A DNA stretch of 64,000 nt. It comes from Plasmopara viticola (lineage: Eukaryota > Oomycota > Peronosporomycetes > Peronosporales > Peronosporaceae). Shown piece after piece: positions 43,729 through 55,233 of this stretch. Every line of letters starts with the position of its first letter. Within the stretch, counting starts at the first letter, position 1. Position numbers and translations under genes: made by a program. The stretch is taken from assembly GCA_001695595.3 (NCBI GenBank), contig MBPM02000048.1, positions 62,001 to 126,000 of the forward strand, in the 5' to 3' direction. The notes beneath the pieces were generated by a model. That model was not told where the DNA came from. It ran no database searches and saw only the letters and a program-made list of their open reading frames with translations.

Positions 43729-44396
43729 TATTCCTTGAGTTACTGTACTTGCAAGTTCTGACAGACTATGTAAGAACCTAACCGCGCGGCTTATTTATTC
43801 ATGAGCATTTGGTTTGTACGTTCACAGGCTGAAGACCGTTTTCAAGAGCTAATAGGTTTGGTAACTTGGTTTTATTATACAAGATGCAATTACATTTTTT
43901 CAAAGTATTTATATATCCCTGGTAGTGATTTTTTTCAGTCCAAACGTCATTTCTTTCTACATGTACAAATTCAAGATCGCTCGAAAGTGATGAACTCGAC
44001 AGAATATTAGGATTTCCTAAAAAAAGGTTGATAATAGAAGAAAGTCCGATGACGAAGGCAACCAACTACTACCTAGGTTAATTACCGACACTGGGAAACG
44101 AATGCTTGGGTAGCGAAAGGGATTAGATAACTCGCTAGTTCATGTTGTAAAGGATGAGGGCTAATTTTGCAGCTAGCGTGTTGAAAACTTTGCCCAAAAA
44201 GTATATCCGCACGATTGGAATTTTACCCCATGAAATTGCCCAATCGAACATTTCAATATACTTTCAGCGCCGGAATGCGAGAAGTCTGCTACGGCTCATG
44301 CCCTCATTGAGCAGTGTTTGATCTACATCTCTCTATTCTTGTATTACCGTACTTGCAAATTTGGTCAGAATCTGGAAGTTTCTGACCGCGTCGATT
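43729..44396. repeat. Degenerate direct repeat pair
   Basis: A segment of about 60 bp at 43729-43790 (TATTCCTTGAGTTACTGTAC...) recurs in diverged form at 44327-44396 (TATTCTTGTATTACCGTAC...), both followed by TCTGAC-type sequence. The second lies next to a partial copy of repeat S, so a larger element was probably duplicated locally. Confidence 0.5.
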
Positions 44397-47300
44397 GTAT
44401 CCATATCCAATTGTAAGCTCACTTAGAGTCAGCCTGCCTTAGTTGCCAATATCATTTTCGGTCTCTTGGCGTATGCTAAAGAAACCACTGATTATCCAAC
44501 TTTTGCCGCTAAAATACAAAGATATGCCAAATTAGTGCTCCGAGTCGATAAATCGTAACCTTCGGGTGCTGCGATATGATCTTAATTGTCTTAACAACAC
44601 CCCGATACTAAGATTTGTTGTCAAGACTCGCGCGCTGTGTATCCGTGCGCATGGCGTCTTACTCCTTGTTGTCAGCTTTAGCTCCAGAGGATTGTGCAGC
44701 ATTTAAATCGACACTGATAACATAAAAAGCATTAACTATGTGCTTAACTAAAGAGAATTCTGCTTTCAAGCTGCACTAAGTATACTTCAACACAGCGACG
44801 ACGGCATCGACAGTATTTTCTCATACCGGTTAATCTTTTCATAAGTGCCGGATAGAGAGCTAAGACCATTACTTCGACAAAAAGCACGTTTTATTCAGCT
44901 CTAACCCTTTCAAAATTCCATTTTAGACGAACTTCAGAATTCTTCAAGGGCCATATTAGCTTTCCGATAAAGTGCCAGTGTAAGCTTCATCAAGATGCAG
45001 ATTTAATAATTGTGCCCTCTTTAAGATTGAAAATTCACTATTAAACGGTTATCTTGATTAAATGGAGTACATATGGCTTGGCAAGTATTCACGATTAGTA
45101 GGATGTGCAAATAGAACACTTAGAGAATGCGGTCACACCTTTGGGATGCTTGTCGGTATCATTCCGCTGGTGGTAGTCCATTTGTTGAAAATGTTTGTGA
45201 CGACATTAAGATTGTGACCGAAAAGACAAATTTTCCATTTAGCGACACTGTCGGGCACGATCGGTGGTGTCAAAAGAGTAGCGCTGCTTTACAACCTTTT
45301 CTTCAGTCAGGCAGACCTTTTTTTAAGAGTATATAAAGTTCTTTGACCGAGATTTACTACGTCCGCAGATCTATGGTAAGATAGAGCGAGTAAATCTCGT
45401 CTTAGAGAATGGTTTGCGCACTTCGGCTGTCGATACGTCAAGGCTTCAGAAGGTACGTTGTGAATTGTTGAATTCGAACAGAGATGTACCATTCCTGCCT
45501 TTACCGACTACATGCTGTTTTAATGAATAAGCTGGTCAAGCCTCGTCTCTTTTTCAATGTCATCACATTGTGGCCCAGGCTTACTGAAGTATAAACAGTC
45601 GAGGGGCTTGCTGATATCCGTCCTTACACAACAAGTACGAAAGTTGAAGCGATATCTCAAGGCACGTTCAAGAAAATACTTATATAAACGGAATTTGTCC
45701 GAAAGGGAAGAATTATCAAGACAAACTTGAAATAAATAATTTGTATTGCTTACAAATACATAAAGTGATTCATCAAGACTAGATTGGGTTTGTGCTTCAC
45801 CGTATAAATTAAGGTCATCGTCATGAAAGGCCTAGCGTATGCGCTTTATATTTCTAAAAAGATGCTAACACCCCGTTTCTAGTAGGCATGCTTAAGCCAG
45901 GCGCGATAGCGCTGGCTTCGATTCATACGTATGCATTCACAATTTAGGTAATTGGCGCGGAGTGCCACAATCCTTATATCGTAAATCGCGGATCCAGCGA
46001 CATGCCCGCACAACGCTGTAACTATGCACTCGAGCTTTGAGATCTAGTTGAACAAGCTGTAGGCCTGTGTGTCTTGGCAAATTCTGGTCTTCGACCTTAC
46101 TTTGTGCCAGCTCGAGGGCTCCGTTTGCCGCACGTCGCTATTAAAGCAAAAATGCACTCGGAATGCCGCATGAAGTCCGGACATATACCTTTTTCACCTC
46201 TTTTCGATTGTAAGGTTAGGCGCCACAATCACGTAGGGTACAATCCTGCGCGGAGTCGTCGCCAAATTTAAACTCATCATACTGTGGTATGAAATAAAAA
46301 AGAGCTCACAATGCTCGAGGACGTCCGACTTTGCCAAGGTTACCCAAATGTCGTAAACACATTTGGTCATGCTCATCTGCGCCTTCGGTAGGACTACGCT
46401 ACTTGCCGCTAGGGCAGAAAGCACTGAGGTCGCAAGCTTAGCTCATCTCGAGGTCCCCGGTACCCACTTAAAAAAATCACTTTCGAAAGCATGATGTTGC
46501 AGACCATTTGTTGCAGAACGATAATCGAACACGAGAGATAGGTCGAGAGAACTCGTACAAAATGTACTGCTCCACTGCACATACATTTGCTGAAGTCGTT
46601 CTGGAGTGCGAGCAGAATGTAAATTGTCGTGTACCCTTCTGAAAATTTGCTATATCAGGACACAAAAGCGATACATCAAAGTAAGGGACGGGTTTTTTGA
46701 AAGGTGGAGTGATAGCACTGGTCACTTGCGGGAATGAGGTATGCAACATAGTTTGTTTTGATCGGATAAATTTGTGGACTTTTGTTGAAGGTACTCCAAC
46801 CTAGTGTGCTGATATCTGGAGAACATTTTTAGATTTACTTTTCACAACTTGGCGTCTGAGCGTCCAAATGCTGTGTGTTCGTGGCGGTCTTGACACGACA
46901 AGCCCACGATAAGATTTTAAGTCCAAGACCAGACAGCGATCAACGCTATCAAAGTCGAAGAGTGTCGAATATAGATTCACCAGGATCCTGTGCAGCGATC
47001 CTTAATTCGGAAAGTGATAGTGTGCTCGAAGAGCCTCAGTATATGGCCAGTCTTGTATTATAATGAAGCGTTGAGGTATATATGTCTTGAGCAAACAACG
47101 GAGTTCCAAGCCCTCTATGATTCCCTGAACCACTAGCAAGCCAGGCTTGCAAGCACAATCCGCCTTATATAGCAAACTGGTCATTTATACAATGTATTTT
47201 TTTTACCTAAATTCCTTGGTAGGGTTCACCAGACCTTTCAACTATCTTAAAAATCCACCCCGCATCTACTGGACGCTGCTGTTTTGTTGTGGAATTCTAT

Positions 47301-50300
47301 GAGACCGGCCTTGGATATCTGGCTCCCTGGCTTTTAGTGCACTTGGCGCGCGACACATTCCAGCCGCTAGTGGTAGCCATCATCACAAATACAACAGTGA
47401 AAATATTTATATTCTGCTCCTCAACTTGGACTGCTGAAATTTATGTAGACGAATCTCCTTTCGAAGTAAATTTTGGTACCCTTGCTTTACTCGTGTCTTT
47501 CGAAAAATGTATTCGACACTTACTGTCTCATTCGTGGTTTTCTTAAAACAAAGCCAGTTGCACGCGTAGCATCATTCTTCAGGCAATGCCCGTGTGTAGT
47601 TATCGACGATATCTGCTGTATTTTTTGAAAGAGCTGATGGTCATCCCAGCCAACACATTTCAAATTCTCTGTACAAAGTCCAAGAAAATCTTCTTGTCCT
47701 CGTGAGCTATTAACAGGCTTTAGGTCAAGGCCACTTCACGTCCCGATATGCTGTATGTAGCACGTGTTTTAAAGGAACTGGCGTGCACGATGTGCCACTT
47801 TCGAAGATTCTAACGCGGAATGTTGGCGAAGACCCTTTAAAACCATCGTTTTTCTGCAGATCACACATAAAAATATCATAGTGGCGTCACGCCATTCCTT
47901 AAGCAAATGCCACCGCCATGTCAGGTAATTTGAGCACAGTGTGTAGCGAGGCTGTCGTAGCTATTTGCTTAAATACAGCGTCCTTTTAAATCTCTTGCCG
48001 TCGATTTGCGCTCAAAATCAATAGAATGTGCTGATCGCTATCTACCCGACTTCAAGAATTAGTTTCGGTCTCATTTCCAAGACCTATTACAAATTTTTCT
48101 CAAATCTAAAGCCTATTTGAACTTATCAATCTATCTGCTCCACGGTAAGTGTTGTGATTAGGCCATGTGCTGGCTTTTCTGTAAAGTAACGATTTCCCTC
48201 GTTAACGTTTCAATGATTACATCATACATGTCTTACACAAAGGTAGTACCACCAGCTAGTGTGCAGACACTGGGCTGATACACTCTCCATTCTAGATTAT
48301 AGTCTATGCAACAAAAAAATTCTTAACAGAGTCTGTCGATCAGGCATTACCATTGTGACTTGTGCCGCTTCTTAAGAACCTGCACAATAAGCTGAATGAG
48401 CCTTAAAGCTTTTTGAGAGCAGATTTTATGAGTCAACCAACTACCATGTCGTCCATACCTTACGGACCGCCGAATTTTAAAACATCTGCAACACAAAACA
48501 CTTAAGACACGAGCCAAGCCTGTTACCGCACGTCTTTTTACAGAACTATGCTAAGCCTGCAGATGACAAGTTATTTAACCGTAGATCGCAATTGCGACAC
48601 GCCTGTTTGGTAAAATTGGAATAATGAATCAAGCGACATAGTCAGCAACGGCCCGAAAACTTTGGCATTAGAAGGTAAATAGAGTGAGTCCTTCTTATGA
48701 TAAAGCTCGAGCTCTATTCGTGAGTCTGCAGCTCGCACCACCGAGTTAAAATATAACGAAGGACCGTCAAGTGGTACCCTATATTCACCATTAGATTATT
48801 TCCTTCATTTATCGGTTACCCACGTCTTCTTTGGCAGCCGTTCTTCCCTAGCCGAAGCAACATACGGTGAGTGTAAAAATTTTCACATGAGAAAGAAGGA
48901 GAATCACCCGCTTTGGTCAAGAGATGGCAAGAAGACCATGATGTCTGCTTTATATAGATTAAGACAAGAAGGAAGGCTTTGATCGTCACGATCCTCAAAA
49001 GGCAAACAAGTGACTGACAAGAAAAAATGATCTCCACGGTACGCATGGCTATACGGCAAAGGATTGTGCATTTAATTTATCTTAGGTGAATAACGTCGCC
49101 TCACCTAAAGTATGGCTCGTAAGGCGACGTGCTCATTCCCGTGCTCGCCTACCGAGCTTCGAGACAATCATTCCCTTTTTATGTATTGCTCCATCTGTAA
49201 CAAGGCACCGTTTCGACTTTATAGATTCATGGAAGGATATTTTTTTCCCTGCCCTTTGGAATACCGTGAGAGGGTTTTATTTGGGTGGACAATCAGCCGC
49301 AGGTATCGGCGCCATCAAGCGACAACTCCGCCAGCTTCTGCTGAAGATGCTCCAACAGAGTGATATTGTAAGTGAAGAGCACGTTTTGACCACGTTAAAG
49401 GCTTTAACAGCCAAATTTTGCTCTCTTTGAGGCCGAGTGGTACTGTAATCTCATACATCCTGTATTGTATCCGCTAAGGTTCATTAAAAAATCAGTGTTT
49501 ACAACTCAGGTGTAGATTGACTGCAAGCAATGCGGGACCGCCACAGCTATAAAATTATAAGCAGCATGGATTAGGTATTTGACTATTGTTTTAATGCTCA
49601 GCAGGAGTCAGTACGAGCCTTAACACTAAGAATTAGCATAACTCGTATATAATCAAATGTGAACTTTGATTATGTATATAACTAAGTTTCCACGGGGTAA
49701 ATGTTACAATTACTATTCAGAATAGTAGTTTCTACTATTATGCATTGATCAGAGGTCTTTTGACGATGTACTACTATTCTTTTAGCCCCAGTATCAAGTG
49801 CCCCTTTCTCGTTGATATTCGAAGCGATACATGACTATTGGTGAGGCCACAAACTAGTGTGACACACACTGGGTTCGTGTAAGATCTTTTACACAGGTGA
49901 TCAGATCTTGTATAAGATGGCAACGTCGATGGAGGATATTTTGAGATCACGTCGTGACATTTTTACCGGATATATAGCGGATCTGATGCATCCTTCAATC
50001 GCAATCTTACTTTGAGTACTAACAGCCTTCTTGAGACTGCTTGTCCGCTTTTTTAAGTCCAATAATTGCCACAAAGGCTATGCCATTGAGCCTATAGGAG
50101 ACTTTACCATTTACAATGGAAGACTTGTCCAGCACAAGATTAAGCATTCGCAGGTGGAACATTGCACCGTACCGCCTGCATATATGAACCGAGTGCTATC
50201 GGAATTCGAAGGCGTATCTTCCTTGGACCAGATCTTTCGCTTTAAAAGCATTAAGATTCGCTGTTTACTTCTCGGCGAGATTGGCGATCCCAAAATTTAT

Positions 50301-52890
50301 TTTTTTGCTCGTATTCGCTACGACACCGTTGACCATTGGTGTAACGACGTGTTTATGTATGTACGGCAATGAGTTTTGCATCTTAGGACGATCGCTCAGT
50401 AGAACGTATGCTTCTTAAACAGACAGCGTCTTGGCTTCGAGTCAACTATGTCATACAGCAGACGCTGTCCCTGGTGAGCTTCCCTCGGTTGGTAAAGGGT
50501 CTCTTCACATTCAAATTTCGAGCTTGACTAGAAACGTCTCAGCCTAAGTCGGCTATACATTGCATTGCATGCAGCAAATTGCTTTGCACAACAAGTACAG
50601 CTCGGTTGATTGTTCGTGGCTCCACGTGCATCTGCATGGTCTATTAATTTTTGCCCTTGCCTAAAACAAAGCACACTGTTCGGGTCGTGTGGCGAATACT
50701 ATCCCTCACAAGCGCTGCTAAGAGGTTTACGAGTCGCTTCACCCATGTTGGTAGAGACGCGTTTATTTAGCTTGCCTATCCCATCGACAGCATGATGCCA
50801 GTTCTTGCTCCACTGCGTTGTGTGATTGCCACCAATACGATTGATCTTAAGAGGTACTACGATCCTTAAGTATCCGAGTCTCGTATAGTTTCAAAAGTGT
50901 CCTGCGCATTCTCAAAGCGTTGCCTTCGTGCTTGTCAACAACCATGCTAGAGCAAGGACTAAGCTGCAATCTCGCACGCCAGTGGATGTTGCACCACAGC
51001 AAAAAAGAGCAAGCTGGCAGTCATCTCGACTTAAATTTATTTATGCCACTCATGACATGCAGTAAGTGTTGTGTCACGAGTACTGATCAAAGGATTTACG
51101 CGCTCTACTCACTATCATCGCTCCGAGCTCTTGACCTAGTGTTGTTTCCTGACACACCAATGTTCATCACACAGATGAACTCAGTCCAGTTAAGCGTCAA
51201 TTTCGGTTCTGCTTCTTTACACATAAAAAAGGCATAGCTCATTTAAGCTAATGCAAGTGAGAAGATTCGACCTCAGGGTATGTGGCGTGGGTATGTGGCG
51301 TTATATCCGCGCTACATTGTCATACCACGGAATTAGCGCCAAGATTAAACACTCCTTGACGCTGTCGTAATCAATGGCCTTCACACCAAAATCTTGTGCC
51401 GTCACTGGCAATTTCGCTTTCGTCATTCGTGGTACACAATTTGCTGCAATCCCTGAGGATATTGAGCATACTACTCCGTAGTACTACCCTCACAGACTCA
51501 GGTGTAGATTGTCTACAAGTGCAACGGAAAGCCTTGTCTTTTTACTTAGGAAGGGCTTAAGCTCATTTCTTTAATTTTTTTATTTACGCATAGACAACGC
51601 CGGTTGCAGAGGCTTCGAAGGTTAGTAATGGTCTTAATGCCCACTGTAGTAGCTCTTTTGATTCCAAATGTAACGTAATTTAAACTTTATTTCTTGCGTT
51701 AGCTAAACCCCCACATACATTTAGCTAGAAGATGAAGCAGTAAATATGAGATAATGTACTGTTTCTCTATCAGCTCGTACTCGCTTCTAGTTGATGTTCA
51801 AAGCAATCTTTGCTTGTGTGGAATCATGTGTCTCACACTGAGTATGTGTAATTTCGTCGCACGACAATTATCTTCGCCCAAGTCAAGCTGCCGCCTTTCA
51901 GTTTCGTATCCAACTTTGGGTGCGTAACTTTATGCATTCCCTGCTGCTGTACAAATTTCGCCAAATCAACGGTCCTAAACGATTAAATATAAATAGATCG
52001 CGATTCTATCGGCAGACGATGTTTGGAATTTTTTCCGCCCGATTTAAGCACCTTTTGCAACGTGATTACCCACATTTGGGCTCAGAATTTCACATAAAAA
52101 ACATTTATATTATCTCGCTCATGGGAAATAAATCGGCTTTAGCCAACTTTGATTGACACGATCAAAATTTCAATAAGTGTGCTTCTTCACTTAAGCGTAA
52201 TGGATTGGGTTGAGCATAGCTGATTGAAAAGACACTATTTTCGTTCTTGTGGTCACTTCACCTCCTCAAATGGTGTGAGCTTGAAACGCGTCTTGAAGGC
52301 TGCCTGCATCTACACCTACATTCGAACTCAGTCCGGATACGCGACTTTTTTACCGCTAATCCGTGGCGTTACGAAGTACTCATAGTGGTAGACATGAATG
52401 TTTCGACCATGGCATGCCGTTTTCTTTCAAGAGACCGATTGGATGCCAAAACTGCTCAAATGCACCACGACAATCGATGCAGCGCATAATTGTACATCGA
52501 CGTTAGAGGCACTTGCACTCTTAATAAGGTGACTATCACTAGGAAAAAAATCATTAAGCAGCGTCCGTATGGCTTTAAACGCGACTCGATAAACGAAAAA
52601 TTGCTTCTTACAATAAGCATTTTCTAGGAGTTAATATTTAAAAGTTCTGGTGAAATAATTAATAAAGAGCTTACAAATATTCTCAAATGAAATTCACCAG
52701 CTCTATTAATGTTTTTTGTTACAAGATTACAATCCATTAAGAAGACTCACCTGAGAAGACGCATCAGCTACATTGTTTTTTTTGTTAACAAGATTGCTAA
52801 CCATTATAAGACATACTTTTGAAAAAGTGAGTCGCCAGTGTATGTTTGGAAATCACATTTTTAGGCTTAATTTTATTTTATATCTACGTT
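44397..52890. other. Gene-poor remainder of the 14-kb unit, copy 1
   Basis: About 8.5 kb without a supportable gene. The longest openings (45127-45336, 49086-49430, 50031-50372, 50920-51237, 51920-52156) either lack an ATG or show no known features. Where copy 2 can be compared (to 49764) they show no sign of purifying selection. Confidence 0.4.
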
Positions 52891-53211
52891 GTAATGTAAT
52901 GTATTACGTTATCGCGTTGCCAAGTTATGCACGTGCTAGGCTCAGTCTGGTTAGTCCACGGCATAGAGTGGTGTCCGCATACGTCGGGTCTCGTTCGACG
53001 GGCAGTGCAGCCAGCACGGAGGTCGTGAGGGTCTTCCATTATTTTATTTGGCTCTGACTTGGTAAGAGCCCAGATGGCGCTCTGGTGCTGGAGACCGTCG
53101 CTTCGAGGGTGAGACTCGTTAGAGACCTGCAGATGCCCGAGAGCCCCTGCCCGAAGCGCGCGAGCATTTAGCCCCCGCGCTTGGAAGGAGGGCGTCACCC
53201 CAACCTTTTCC
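52891..53211 (-). mobile_element. SINE-like repeat R4 at the duplication junction
   Basis: Nearly identical to R3, with two GTAAT tail units instead of three. The right flank has TGATGTCAAAGAAT (53216-53229), as R3 does. The left flank (ATATCTACGTT) does not match it, so the target-site repeats are mismatched, as expected for a recombinant element. Confidence 0.7.
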
Positions 53212-54360
53212 GAACTGATGTCAAAGAATACTGTGGTTTATTCACCTTGACGTGTCTTGCAATTGCCCAGAGCCTAATCAATTATACAGCTTTAGTACTG
53301 AAAACTTTTGACACACAACTAGTACGATGCCTGCAATTATTATAGTAGCTGAACTTCTTTGATTTAACTTCAGCGTTCGTTAGACTTTGATTGCCCCTAG
53401 CTCAGAGATAATGTAAGAATTTATGGACATCTAACTTCAAAAGTACTACGTCAGTTAGTTATTCAAAAGCCAGTAAAGATTGCTTGCACGTTGGTCACAT
53501 CTCAAGTCTGCGGGTGATAATTCTGCCACGTGATCGCTTATGTCAGCCAACACCGCATCTTGAAGTCCGGATTAGGTCAAGATGCAGCTTGCATTGAAAA
53601 AGGTCACGTTTAGATTTGAAACTGGCGCTTCCGACCCGTTTGTCGCTGAGAAACTCGTTTGCGCGATCACATGAAACCAAAACCCGATGCCCTCTCCATC
53701 GTACACTTTGCGATCTGTCCTATAATACCGTGTGGTGGCAGTCTGCAAGAAGTGCATTCGAAGATTACGATACTATTTAAACCATCTTATGGACTCACGG
53801 AATGGATCAGCAAAATTCGAGCCTTAATATGATAAGTCTATTGAGAGCCAATCGACGACCAGACTGCGAAAAATGACGAGAACTTTGCTAGAAAGTTCTC
53901 GTCATTTCTCGTAGTGACGGCTTGATTATTGTCACAGATGCTACGTACTGATTTGAGAGGGAGCGCGCTTATAGTATCAACACCGCCATTGCAGTGAATA
54001 TATGCGATTTTGTCGTGTTATACACGTAATGATAGTGTAATTTACTTGCATGCAAATACGACAATGCTTTGCAAAAATCTGAAGACTTGACCATATAGTC
54101 ATCACGTACTACGACCAACCTTGCAACAATACGCTCAAGTAAAGAATAAGGTATCCTGCACCGAGCAATGCATCTTGGCGCAGAAAGTGTCTAAAATCAG
54201 GTATGATGCAACTTTAATTTGAAGGAACTATACAGTCCAATCAAACTTACCTCCTTGAAATTCTGTGCCACAAGAAGCTACTGTACCTCAACATTACTGC
54301 TATTTATTGATCCAAGACTTCATAGCTGCTCGTCAGTGCAACAAATATTTTCGATCTTCG
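53212..54360. other. Effector-gene upstream region, copy 2
   Basis: Nearly identical to copy 1, including the perfect 16-bp inverted repeat at 53871-53886 and 53892-53907. No gene recognised. Confidence 0.45.
53871..53907. repeat. Perfect 16-bp inverted repeat (hairpin), copy 2
   Basis: Same arms and same GCTAG loop as the hairpin at 39829-39865, about 450 bp upstream of the intact effector-like gene. Confidence 0.9.
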
Positions 54361-55233
54361 ATGAGCAATCATCTGCTCTTCCTCGCTCTCAGCCTCGCAG
54401 CTTTTGCGAGCAGCGAAGTTTTGATACAATCGCCAATCTTTCAGCCCGAATATACGAAATCAGCGTCAAGTCCTACGGCGCACCGTGACGACGACGACCA
54501 GCGCCTTAATCACACAAATGGAAACTTTGACGAAGAACGCTTTCCTTTCGGAAACTCCGAGGCTGGGCGGCCTTTGCCAGCGGACAAGAATGTCAAAAGA
54601 GCTATAAAAACGGCGTTCATGAGGCTGGCGACTGGTCTCTCAACCGCAGGATCGCATGTGATGAATGCAAAGTCTTTGTGGGTGGAAACATTAGCTTCCG
54701 ATCTTGAGCTGATGAAAGGCCGTAGGCCTACCGAATGGTTAGCTGAATTGGAGAGCGATACAACATTAACATCGTTAATAAAGACCGGCACACCTGAGCA
54801 GTTGCGCGCGAACGAGCTGATCGGGCCATATTACGAGTTTATTAAAAACTATCGGGAGTTGCTGGGCATTCCAGGAGAAAACAGGGCAGTGGGGCATCGA
54901 TGGAACAATCGCTGGTTAAAAGTTCGGGATGAACTGAACGTTCAGGGCGGCGTACACGTGTTAAATCGACTTGATCAGGCGAAAGAGTTGATCGAAGGCG
55001 GCAACTCGAATGAAGTTTTGTACCAATCGCATGTGTCACCACTTGATTTCAGACTCCTGCTGGCTGGCGACAGCGATGTCAGCAAAATTTTGGTGAAAGG
55101 AACAAAGGCGGAGTGGCGAAAGAACGAGCGGCTTAGAAGGTTTCTGGACTATGTAGAATACTACATGGCACGGGTGAGCCTTCCTAAAGGTGCTGACGAC
55201 TCGTTTGTAATTGACGTGAATGAGTATAATTAA
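54361..55233 (+). CDS. RXLR-like secreted effector candidate, intact copy
   Basis: A 290-codon ORF. The frame is open further upstream, but the ATG at 54361 directly precedes a signal peptide (LLFLALSLAAFASS, cleavage expected near residue 18). Residues 43-60 hold DDDDQRLN then DEER: a complete dEER motif preceded at the right distance by QRLN. In QRLN only the leucine of R-x-L-R is conserved, so this is a degenerate RXLR site. Q-type variants are known in downy mildews. The rest is helical with spaced W and Y residues (SLWVETLAS, TEWLAEL, YYEFIKNYRELLG, FLDYVEYYM), compatible with WY-type folds, though I cannot demonstrate one. There are no membrane segments. A role as a host-translocated effector is inferred from architecture and from its repeat-rich, duplicated setting; the target is unknown. 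Confidence 0.65.
   Translation: MSNHLLFLALSLAAFASSEVLIQSPIFQPEYTKSASSPTAHRDDDDQRLNHTNGNFDEERFPFGNSEAGRPLPADKNVKRAIKTAFMRLATGLSTAGSHVMNAKSLWVETLASDLELMKGRRPTEWLAELESDTTLTSLIKTGTPEQLRANELIGPYYEFIKNYRELLGIPGENRAVGHRWNNRWLKVRDELNVQGGVHVLNRLDQAKELIEGGNSNEVLYQSHVSPLDFRLLLAGDSDVSKILVKGTKAEWRKNERLRRFLDYVEYYMARVSLPKGADDSFVIDVNEYN

Larger units (their letters stand above)
38842..49764. repeat. Large direct duplication, copy 1
   Basis: Recurs at 52891-64000 in the same orientation. The offset is about 14,041 at the left end and about 14,237 beyond 43.1 kb. Identity is very high from 38.84 to 41.88 kb and from 43.13 kb on, but clearly lower with several indels between 41.9 and 43.1 kb. Bases 49765-52890 have no partner within the window, but may have one past its right edge if the whole 14-kb unit is tandem. 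Confidence 0.95.

Noticed and set aside
47289..47546. 85-codon opening repeated in copy 2 with a longer N terminus
   Set aside because: The start differs between copies because of base changes, there is no ATG, and no known features are present.
49086..49430. 114-codon opening with protein-like text (also at 63323-63667)
   Set aside because: It starts at GTG rather than ATG, and its two copies differ by three amino-acid changes and about one silent change, which gives no sign of purifying selection.
50031..50372. 113-codon opening with plausible composition
   Set aside because: It begins at TTG, has no in-frame ATG near the start, and shows no recognisable domain. The partner region is outside the window, so conservation cannot be tested.
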